Assembly: GCF_016446285.1 (NCBI RefSeq) | Contig: NZ_CP054140.1 | Span: 2,089,501-2,153,500 of the forward strand | Direction of reading: 5' to 3' | Origin: Desulfobulbus oligotrophicus | GTDB lineage: Bacteria > Desulfobacterota > Desulfobulbia > Desulfobulbales > Desulfobulbaceae | Length of the DNA: 64,000 nt | Part shown: one piece after another, positions 28,625 to 36,449 of the stretch | Numbering within the stretch: the first letter of the stretch is position 1 | Layout: every line of letters starts with the position of its first letter | Notes under the pieces: generated by a model | Database searches by the model: none | What the model was told of the DNA's origin: nothing | Seen by the model: only the letters and a program-made list of their open reading frames with translations | Made by a program: the position numbers and the translations under genes

Positions 28625-30102
28625 TCTACGAAGCCAAAGTTAATGACTTGGCCGAAGAGTTTGGCGTTCATCGCAACACTATCCGCAACTGGATCAATAC
28701 CGGGGTGCTGCCTGCACAGCCAGGGCCGGGACGCCGCTACCTCATCCAATGGGTTGACTATAAACGGTTGTGTGACAAGTACGGCAGGCAACCACGGATT
28801 GTGCCGGATGCTGATCCGACCATACAGACCGATCCGTATCCTGCGATCCCCCGATCCAGTACCTCAACCCACCCTCCGGTACGACTTGAAGGAAAAGCCG
28901 GCAACTCCTTGTATTCCTCGCCCGCCCTTGCCGACCTGTGTGTCACCTGTGGCTCCTGTGCCGGAGCCTGTCCGATTTCCGGGATCGATGACCTGGATCC
29001 CCGTAAGATTGTGCGTATGGCTTTTCTCGGCCTGGAAGCCGAACTGATTGAAAGCGACTGGCCGTGGAAATGCTCGCTATGCGGTAAGTGTGAAGTCGTC
29101 TGTCCCATGAATATTGAGATCGTGCAGCTGATGCGTCGTATCCGGGCCCAACGGGACCGGGACAAGGTGCCGGCCGCAGTGCAGAAGGGGGTGATCACCT
29201 GTCTGGAAAAGGGGAACAATCTCGGAATTCCCAAAGAGGACTTTCTGATCTTGTTAAAAGGCCTTGGCAAAGAGCTGGCACAAACCTCCTGTCCTGGTTT
29301 TGTGACGCCGATCGACGTGCGTGGAGCGCGTCTTCTGGTCACCATCAACTCCAGAATCCCCTTTGTTGAACCTGACACACTGAGCTGGTGGTGGAAGATC
29401 CTGCATGCAGCCGGTGAGTCGTGGACGATCTCCTCGGAGTACTGGGAGGGTGCTAACTGGGGAATCCATGCAAGTGACTACAAGGCCATGCGAACCATTG
29501 TCAAGCGCATCATCGACAATGTAGAGCGACTCAACTGTAAGGCCCTGCTGTTACCCGAATGCGGCCATGCCTACTATGCCACCCGCTATGCCCTTGAACG
29601 ATGGTTTCCTGAAGCACTGCAGCAGTTCAAGATGTATACGCTGTTTGATTTACTCCTTGAATACCTCAACGAACAGCGTATCCAGCTTAATCCGAAGTTA
29701 CACACGAAACAGACAACATTTCACGATTCATGTAATTATGGCCGCCATTCCAAAAAGACGTTCGGGCAGGATTATTTTGCAGAAGCCCGTATTCTGACCC
29801 AGGCCTGCTGCAAACGCTATGTTGAGATGACTCCAAACCGGGAAGACAACTACTGCTGCGGGGCCGGTGGCGGCGCCTGGGCCGATCCGTTCAGGGCGGA
29901 ACGTGTGTATCACGGTCGACTGAAGGCGCGCCAGATCAGTGAATCCGGTGCAAAACTGGTGGTGACCGCCTGCCTGAATTGCCGGGACCAGATTCAAAGT
30001 GCTCTTAACCGTGAATTCAATCTGAGGGTCGAAGTGCAGTACCTGTGGGAGTTGATTGCCAACTCTTTGGTTTTGCCTTCACCCGATTCTGAGAATGGAT
30101 GA
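28621..30102 (+). CDS. Fusion of a helix-turn-helix domain with HdrC- and HdrB-like FeS domains
   Basis: 493 residues. 1-50: a MerR/excisionase-type DNA-binding module (VNDLAEEFGVHRNTIRNWIN, GPGRRYLIQWVDY). About 100-175: two [4Fe-4S] motifs CVTCGSCAGACP and CSLCGKCEVVCP, HdrC-like. About 240-490: an HdrB/HdrD/DsrK-type cysteine-rich region; the second CCG motif is complete (HDSCNYGR, NYCCGAGGG, CLNCRDQI), and the first is degenerate with NC...PECGH only. It should carry the thiol/disulfide-reducing site of an Hdr-like complex with the HdrA next to it. The DNA-binding head is unexpected. Its ATG overlaps the protease stop, and its end overlaps hdrA. Confidence 0.9.
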   Translation: MIYEAKVNDLAEEFGVHRNTIRNWINTGVLPAQPGPGRRYLIQWVDYKRLCDKYGRQPRIVPDADPTIQTDPYPAIPRSSTSTHPPVRLEGKAGNSLYSSPALADLCVTCGSCAGACPISGIDDLDPRKIVRMAFLGLEAELIESDWPWKCSLCGKCEVVCPMNIEIVQLMRRIRAQRDRDKVPAAVQKGVITCLEKGNNLGIPKEDFLILLKGLGKELAQTSCPGFVTPIDVRGARLLVTINSRIPFVEPDTLSWWWKILHAAGESWTISSEYWEGANWGIHASDYKAMRTIVKRIIDNVERLNCKALLLPECGHAYYATRYALERWFPEALQQFKMYTLFDLLLEYLNEQRIQLNPKLHTKQTTFHDSCNYGRHSKKTFGQDYFAEARILTQACCKRYVEMTPNREDNYCCGAGGGAWADPFRAERVYHGRLKARQISESGAKLVVTACLNCRDQIQSALNREFNLRVEVQYLWELIANSLVLPSPDSENG

Positions 30103-33100
30103 AATGTCTGCACAGGTCATGACCGGATCAGTGGTGGTGGTGGGGGGCGGGATCTCTGGAATGCAGGCAGCGCTTGATCTGGCTGACTCCGGTTTCTTTG
30201 TGTATCTGGTCGAGAAAACCGGGGCCATAGGCGGTGCCATGCCTCAGTACAACAAGGTGTTTCCCACCAATGACTGTTCCATGTGTATTATTGCCCCGAA
30301 ACTGGTTGAATGTGGTCGTCATCCTAATATTCAGATAATGACCCTTTCAACGGTTACTGATGTTCGCGGCAAGGCAGGTGATTTTACGGTACGCATTTGT
30401 GAACATCCCCGTTATGTCGATCTGAAAAAATGTATCGCCTGTGGACAGTGCAGTGCCCACTGTCCACAAAGTGTTGACGATTCGTTCAATTTCTTCATTG
30501 CCAAACGCAAAGCAATCTATATCAAGTATCTGCAGGCAGTTCCTCTTAAATACCAGATCGACCCGGACGCCTGCATTCGTCTGCAGGGGAAGGGGAGATG
30601 CGGGATATGTGCCGAAATATGTCCACCCGGCGCCATTCATTTCAACGATCGGCAACGAGAACACCAACTGCAAGTCGGTGCCGTGGTCATGGCTCTTGGT
30701 TTTCAGACCTATGATCCCACTGGTGCCAAGGTGTGGGGATATGGGGTCTATCCCAATGTTATCACCTCTTTGCAGTTCGAACGGTACCTCTCGCCCAGCG
30801 GTCCCACCGACGGTGTGCTCACCCGTCCATCCGACCACATGCCGGTCAGGCGGATCGCCTTTCTGCAGTGTATCGGCAGTCGTGATAAAAATCGTTGCAC
30901 CAACGAGTACTGTTCCACGGTCTGTTGTATGTATGCCATCAAGGGGGCAATGACCGTTAAAGAGGGAAATCCGGAACTGGAAGTGGCCATCTTCTATACA
31001 GACATGCGCACACCGGGCAAAGAGTTTGATCGATATTATGAACGGGCCCGCAGTGAGTATGGCGTTCGTTTTATCCGTTCACGCATTCATGGGGTGGAGC
31101 CGCAGGGGGATAAAGGCGATCTGCGGCTGCACTATATCAACCCCATGGGCAAGCAGGTTGAAGAACTGTTCGACCTGGTGGTGCTGTCAGTTGGTCTGGA
31201 AACTCCTGATACCATGGTCCGGCTCGCTGAAAAGATCGGCATCCATATGACGCCGGATCGGTTTGCCTCTATTTCCGCCTTTATGCCGGTGCACACGTCA
31301 CAAAAAGGTATTTTTACCTGTGGTGCTTTCAACGGCCCGCGTGATATCCCGCAGTCGGTTATCGGTGGATCAGCGGCGGCGGCAAGTGTTGCGGCGCTGT
31401 TAACGTCAGTTCGTCATAGTCAAACCAGCAGTTTACCACCGTTACAGGAACAGGATGTCAGTGGTGAAGAACCACGGATCGGGGTCTTTGTCTGTCATTG
31501 CGGCACAAATATCGCCGGTGTGGTTGCTGTCGAAAAAGTGGCCGATTTCGCGGCAACCCTGCCCAATGTGGTTCATGTTGCCCGGAATCTTTTTACCTGT
31601 TCCCAGGACACCCAGGATCTGATTATTCAGCAGATTAAAGAGAAAAGACTGAACCGGATTGTGGTTGCGGCCTGCACACCACGGACTCATGAGTCTTTGT
31701 TTCGCAAAACCATCAAGTCGGCGGGTATCAATGAGTATCTGATTGAAATGGCCAACATCCGCAATCAGAATGCATGGGTGCACAGCCAGGAACCGGAAGC
31801 CGCCACAAACAAGGCAAAGGGCCTGATCCGCATGGCAGTGGCCAAGGTGAGCGGCCATGTGGCCCGCAAGCCGCTGCGGCTGCCTGTGGCTCCTGCAGTG
31901 CTGATCATTGGCGGCGGGGTGGCCGGGATGACGGCGGCGCTCAATCTGGCGGAGCAGGGATTTCATGTTCATATTGTTGAAAAGACGACTCAACTGGGTG
32001 GTAATGCTCTGCACCTTTTCCAAACCTGGAACGGTGAAAATGTGCCGCAGTATCTTAAAAAGTTAAAGGAGGCTGTGCAGCAACACCCACTGATAGAGGT
32101 GGCCTATACCAGCACTGTCAGCTCGGTGAGTGGTTATGTGGGCAGCTTTGCCACCACTGTACGTACCGGCACCAAGCGAAAACGTGTCATCAGGCACGGT
32201 GCCATCATCATCACCACCGGTGCCAAACGATATATCCCTGAAGAGTTTGAATACGGGAAAATACCCAAGGTGGTTGCCTCGATAGAGTTTGACAAGTTGC
32301 ACATGCATAATGAGACCAGGGTGGCCAACGGGAAGACCTTTGTCTTTATTCAGTGCGTGGGTTCGCGCAATACTGAGCGGCCCTATTGTTCCAAATCCTG
32401 CTGTACCCATTCAATCCAGAGTGCCATCAAGCTGAAAAAAGAAGTGCCGTCACGCCGGATCTATATTCTGTACCGTGATATCCGCACGTATGGACAGCGA
32501 GAACGAATTTACATCCAGGCCAGGGAACTTGGTATTGTCTTCATCAACTACGAACTGCACGGACCGCCCAGAGTCAGTAAGACAGACAGCGGCGTGCTGG
32601 TCGAAGTGTGGGATCATGTCCTGCATCGGCCACTGGAGATTTTGGCCGACGTTGTTATCCTGGCTGCGGCCATCCTTGCTGATCCGGATGCCGATAATGT
32701 GGCCAAACTGTTTAAGCTGCCACTGAACTACGACGGGTTTTATCAGGAGGCGCATGCCAAGTTACGGCCTGTTGAATTTAATGTTGATGGTGTTTTTGTC
32801 GCAGGTCTTGCCCACTATCCCAAACCGCTGGAAGAGTCCATATCCCAGGCTCTGGCTGCTGCAGCCAAGGCAGGGCGCTTACTGGCACGTCAAGAGATCT
32901 CCCTGGAACCCACCGTTGCCCTGATAGATCCGGAACGATGCGACGACTGCGGCATCTGTGTGGATGTCTGTCCTTTCGGAGCCATAAAGTTCATCGATTT
33001 AAAAAAGAGTGATGGTACAATACGTCCAGTAGTGACTGTTGACCAGGTCCATTGTAAAGGCTGCGGTATCTGTCAGGGGACCTGTCCTAAACGGGGTATT

Positions 33101-33190
33101 GGTATTGCCGGTTTCACCCATGCGCAAATTGAGGCGCAGATTGATGCTGCCCTGGCAGAGGAGCATGAGGTGGCAGAGGTGAAGACATGA
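30095..33190 (+). CDS. hdrA: HdrA-like flavoprotein, tandem (two HdrA modules in one chain)
   Basis: 1031 residues. Module 1 (about 8-440): FAD loop VVVVGGGISGMQAALDL, Cys pair NDCSMC, ferredoxin motif CIACGQCSAHCP, and CGICAEICPPG, ending IFTCGAFNGPRDIPQS. Linker with VCHCGTNI. Module 2 (about 600-950): VLIIGGGVAGMTAALNL, FIQCVGSRN and GVFVAGLAHYPKPLEES. C-terminal double [4Fe-4S]: CDDCGICVDVCPFGA and CKGCGICQGTCP. The family is the electron-bifurcating flavin centre of Hdr-Mvh complexes. ATG 30095 or 30104; either overlaps or abuts the upstream stop. Translationally coupled to mvhD (4-base overlap). Confidence 0.94.
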   Translation: MDEMSAQVMTGSVVVVGGGISGMQAALDLADSGFFVYLVEKTGAIGGAMPQYNKVFPTNDCSMCIIAPKLVECGRHPNIQIMTLSTVTDVRGKAGDFTVRICEHPRYVDLKKCIACGQCSAHCPQSVDDSFNFFIAKRKAIYIKYLQAVPLKYQIDPDACIRLQGKGRCGICAEICPPGAIHFNDRQREHQLQVGAVVMALGFQTYDPTGAKVWGYGVYPNVITSLQFERYLSPSGPTDGVLTRPSDHMPVRRIAFLQCIGSRDKNRCTNEYCSTVCCMYAIKGAMTVKEGNPELEVAIFYTDMRTPGKEFDRYYERARSEYGVRFIRSRIHGVEPQGDKGDLRLHYINPMGKQVEELFDLVVLSVGLETPDTMVRLAEKIGIHMTPDRFASISAFMPVHTSQKGIFTCGAFNGPRDIPQSVIGGSAAAASVAALLTSVRHSQTSSLPPLQEQDVSGEEPRIGVFVCHCGTNIAGVVAVEKVADFAATLPNVVHVARNLFTCSQDTQDLIIQQIKEKRLNRIVVAACTPRTHESLFRKTIKSAGINEYLIEMANIRNQNAWVHSQEPEAATNKAKGLIRMAVAKVSGHVARKPLRLPVAPAVLIIGGGVAGMTAALNLAEQGFHVHIVEKTTQLGGNALHLFQTWNGENVPQYLKKLKEAVQQHPLIEVAYTSTVSSVSGYVGSFATTVRTGTKRKRVIRHGAIIITTGAKRYIPEEFEYGKIPKVVASIEFDKLHMHNETRVANGKTFVFIQCVGSRNTERPYCSKSCCTHSIQSAIKLKKEVPSRRIYILYRDIRTYGQRERIYIQARELGIVFINYELHGPPRVSKTDSGVLVEVWDHVLHRPLEILADVVILAAAILADPDADNVAKLFKLPLNYDGFYQEAHAKLRPVEFNVDGVFVAGLAHYPKPLEESISQALAAAAKAGRLLARQEISLEPTVALIDPERCDDCGICVDVCPFGAIKFIDLKKSDGTIRPVVTVDQVHCKGCGICQGTCPKRGIGIAGFTHAQIEAQIDAALAEEHEVAEVKT

Positions 33191-33609
33191 AGAAAGATCC
33201 GCTCATCATTGCCTTTTGCTGTAACTGGTGCTCTTATGCTGCCGCTGATCTGGCAGGTGTTTCCCGGCTCCAGTACCCGGGATCGATCCGTATTATCCGG
33301 GTGATGTGTTCCGGCATGGTTCATCCGGATATGGTGTTGCACGCTTTGCAGAAAGGCGCTGACGGGGTAATAATTGCCGGCTGTCACCTCGGTGAATGCC
33401 ACTACATCAGAGGCAATGAGATAGCCCTGGCCCGGGCGGAAATCCTTGTTGAGACCCTGGAGGATCTGGGGTGGGAAAGTGACCGGTTGCAGATTGTTCA
33501 TGTTTCCTCATCCGAGTCGGAGCGATTGGTGCAGGCTTTTTGCGATATGCATAAACGGCTTGAGGCGTTGGATCAGACTGATTTTGCTGCAGTTGAGGCA
33601 GACGAGTGA
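33187..33609 (+). CDS. mvhD: MvhD-like hydrogenase iron-sulfur (delta) subunit
   Basis: 140 residues matching the MvhD/HdrA-linker family. Cysteines CCNWC near residue 11, RVMCSGMV near 40 and GCHLGECHY near 60 bind a [2Fe-2S] cluster that passes electrons from the hydrogenase to HdrA. Overlaps hdrA and mvhG by four bases each, so it is part of the same translationally coupled complex. Confidence 0.94.
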   Translation: MKKDPLIIAFCCNWCSYAAADLAGVSRLQYPGSIRIIRVMCSGMVHPDMVLHALQKGADGVIIAGCHLGECHYIRGNEIALARAEILVETLEDLGWESDRLQIVHVSSSESERLVQAFCDMHKRLEALDQTDFAAVEADE

Positions 33610-34562
33610 AAGGCAGGAGACGACCACGGCTCAGTTTTGTTTGGTTACAGGCCTGCTCAGGGTGTGAGATCTCCCTTCTTAACAGCGGTGAGCGGTTGCC
33701 TGATCTTTTAAACAAGGTGGAGATCGTCTATTTTCCTCTCCTGATGGATCGTAAGTGTGGAGGAGAAGGGGAGTTTGATCTTCCTGAAGCTGATGTCGGT
33801 TTTGTGTCCGGAAGTGTTTCCAGTGACGAACACCTCACCCTTCTTTATGCCCTGCGTCGCCGATGCAGGACGCTGGTCAGTTTTGGCACCTGCGCCACTC
33901 ACGGGGGCATTCCGGCTTTACGTAACCGTTGGTCAGCGGAGGCTACCCTGGAAACGGTTTTTCCCGGTACACCGGGTCAACCAACACTGCCGGCAGAGGT
34001 ACCCGCTCTTCTGGATCGGGTGTACAGTGTTGATGAAAAGGTACGGGTCGACTTTTGTTTACCCGGTTGTCCGCCTCATCCTGAGACGATCGCTGCAGTG
34101 ATTGAAACGCTGGTGACCGGCGAGCAGCCGCGACTGCCCGGTAAATCCGTTTGTGAAACCTGTCCGACCATTCGTACCGGCGAGATGCACCGGACTGTAC
34201 GCCGGTTTTTAAACAATGCGGAGTACAATTCTGAAGAGCCGGTTGAGCGGATGCGATGTCTGCTTGAACAGGGCCTCCTGTGCATGGGGCCGGTGACTGT
34301 CGGAGGATGCGGCGGCCCGGCCACGCCTCTCTGTGTGCAGGCCCGGGTCCCCTGTCGGGGGTGTTATGGTCCGGTTCGATCTGAAGGCAACCAGCTGCTT
34401 GATATGCTCAATGTCCTTGCCAGTCATGGTGTTGATCATCGTTCGATTGTTGATCGTCAGTCATTGCTGCGCTTCAGCGGTGCCCATGGTCTGCTTCGAT
34501 CGGTCAGGAAAACAGAGGGAGTTGTTCTTATGTCTGAAAAAGGAAATAAAAAATCGTCATGA
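33606..34562 (+). CDS. mvhG: [NiFe] hydrogenase small subunit, Mvh/F420-non-reducing type (MvhG-like)
   Basis: 318 residues. The proximal-cluster ligands are in WLQACSGCEISLL, FGTCATHGG and LPGCPPHPET. A Cys-rich C-terminal part (GGCGGPATPLCVQARVPCRGCYGP) supplies further clusters. There is no Tat signal, so it is a cytoplasmic group 3-type small subunit. Its stop overlaps the start of the large subunit. Confidence 0.94.
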   Translation: MKGRRRPRLSFVWLQACSGCEISLLNSGERLPDLLNKVEIVYFPLLMDRKCGGEGEFDLPEADVGFVSGSVSSDEHLTLLYALRRRCRTLVSFGTCATHGGIPALRNRWSAEATLETVFPGTPGQPTLPAEVPALLDRVYSVDEKVRVDFCLPGCPPHPETIAAVIETLVTGEQPRLPGKSVCETCPTIRTGEMHRTVRRFLNNAEYNSEEPVERMRCLLEQGLLCMGPVTVGGCGGPATPLCVQARVPCRGCYGPVRSEGNQLLDMLNVLASHGVDHRSIVDRQSLLRFSGAHGLLRSVRKTEGVVLMSEKGNKKSS

Positions 34563-36004
34563 CACAGGTAATCACTATCCATCCTGTGACGCGCATTGAA
34601 GGCAATGCCCGTATTGACATTCAGCTCGATGCTGCAGGCGAGGTATGTGATGCCCGGGTCGGGATCAGTTCCCTGCGCGGGTTTGAGCAGTTTGTTGTGG
34701 GGCTGCCTGCTGAGGAGATTCCGCGGATTGTTACCCGGATCTGCGGTATCTGCCCGTGGATGCATCATCTGGCAGCGGCCAAGGCTGTTGATGCCTGTTT
34801 TGGAGCGTCGCTGCCGCCGGCCGGTCATCTTTTACGTGAGCTGTGTCAGGTACTTGCCCATATCCACGATAAAATCCTCCATTTTTTCTTTTTAGGCGCA
34901 CCGGATTTCCTGATCGAACGGGATGCTGATTATTCGGTGCGAAACATCATGGGGCTGGTACAGCAGCAGCCCGAGTTGGCAGCCCGGGTTGTCCGTATGC
35001 GGCAGCTGGGGCAGGTGATGCTGGAACGGCTGGCCGGTAAGGCCATCCATCCGGTTGCCGCGGTCGCCGGCGGCTTTGCCAGGCCTCTGGGGAAGAGCGA
35101 GCGGGAATCGTTGTACCTTGACGGGCAACAGCTGCTTGATTTTGCTTGTTTTGCCTTGGAATTTGCGAAAAAAGAGGTGTTTCCTCAATTTCTCGAGGTC
35201 TTTGCCCCGGTAGGAGCCATTACCACCGGGTTTCTTGGAACCGTTGATCAGTATGGTCATCTTCGTTTATACGATGGAACACTACGGTTGATGCATCCGG
35301 ATGGACGCGTGGAGGAGTTTGCAGCTCCGGCGTATGAACAGGTGCTTGCTGAGGAGGTTGTTACCTGGTCCACTGCCAAGGTGGTGTATGCCGGGTCGTG
35401 GGGTGAGGGACTTTCCTTAGACCCCGCCTCTCCCAAAGGCGTGTACCGGGTCAATACCCTGGCCAGGATCAATGTCTGTGATCAGATCGCCACACCACGG
35501 GCACAGGTCGAACTTGAGGAGTTCCGCAGTCGTTTCGGTCGTCCGGCGCAGCACAGTTTACTGTATCACTGGGCCCGGTTAATCGAACTTGTTTACGCCT
35601 GCGAGCGTGTTCTTGAGCTGCTGGGGGATGAGCGTATTGTTGATCCGGTGGTGCGCGCCCCCGTTACTCCCCAAGCCGGCCGGGGAGTCGGCCATGTCGA
35701 GGCACCCCGCGGCACCTTGATTCATGACTATACCACAGACGAAAACGGCTGTATAACCAGGGCCAATCTCATTGTCGGCACCACCCACAACATTGCCCCG
35801 ATGAATGTCAGCGTCCGTCGGACAGCAGCCAGTTGCATTCAGGCCGGCAGGGTTGATGATGAGATTCTCAACCGGATTGAGATGGCGGTGCGGGCCTATG
35901 ACCCGTGAATTTCCTGCGCAACGCACCGCCTGGATGGCGGGCTTTCTCTGCAGGTGCGCCTGGTTGATCACCGGGGAAAAACAGTGTGTACACTCCAGCG
36001 CTGA
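34559..36004 (+). CDS. mvhA: [NiFeSe] hydrogenase large subunit, Mvh type, with in-frame TGA read as selenocysteine
   Basis: The conventional frame ends at TGA 35906-35908 after 449 residues, in the middle of the C-terminal nickel motif: AYDP-TGA-ISCATHRLDGG. The first Cys of the family motif D-P-C-x-x-C is exactly where TGA stands, and the frame stays open and family-like for 31 more codons to TGA 36002-36004. Read through, the protein has 481 residues. The N-terminal motif RICGICPWMHH is intact. A hairpin follows the TGA (SECIS candidate). The tail after ISCATH is the peptide normally removed by the maturation protease at 28.1 kb. Cytoplasmic H2-activating subunit of the Hdr-linked complex. 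Confidence 0.92.
35909..35960 (+). promoter_or_regulatory. Candidate SECIS element just after the UGA
   Basis: Within the coding sequence after the TGA, CGCACC (35922-35927) pairs with GGTGCG (35953-35958), and directly inside it GCC (35928-35930) can pair with GGC (35936-35938) around TGGAT. Bacterial SECIS stems lie immediately downstream of the UGA at this range. The fold is drawn by eye. Confidence 0.5.
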
Positions 36005-36038
36005 TGGACAATAATCTTTAAACGGGCAGGAAAACAGG

Positions 36039-36290
36039 ATGAGTGATCAAAAGGAGCGCACTCCCTATCAGGTACGGGTCGAGGCACCCAGTTGTGCCTG
36101 CGGGTTTGTTGGACACATGACAGCCGACGAACTGAAGCAGCGGGCTGTCCACGATGAGGTGGATCTGTCCTGCCCGGTATGTGGTCTGATTCATCTCAGT
36201 CGTGAGGAGATAGATGATCTGGAAAAACAGAAGATCATTTACACGAAACGGTACCGGGAGCTGCAGCGGCAGGCTGAAGCTGAGCCATGA
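36039..36290 (+). CDS. Small CxC/CxxC protein between hydrogenase and hyp genes
   Basis: 83 residues starting at ATG after GGCAGGAAAACAGG. Two Cys pairs (SCACGF near 19, CPVCG near 46) are spaced like a zinc ribbon and are followed by a long charged helix (EEIDDLEKQKIIYTKRY). It is in the same direction as its neighbours, 35 bases after the read-through end of mvhA. No family recognised. Could be a hydrogenase-assembly or regulatory zinc protein. Confidence 0.65.
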   Translation: MSDQKERTPYQVRVEAPSCACGFVGHMTADELKQRAVHDEVDLSCPVCGLIHLSREEIDDLEKQKIIYTKRYRELQRQAEAEP

Positions 36291-36449
36291 CAAACAGACG
36301 AGATACAGTGTCGGCAGGTTACCTGTGGGTGATGATCGGCAGTGGAAAAAAGAATGGTGAAAACCGATCCTCCCTGCTAAACTGGCCGCCGGTTGTCACT
36401 GCTTTGTTGAGCTGCAGATTTTTTCTTTCTCTTTTCAGGGATCGTTGGC

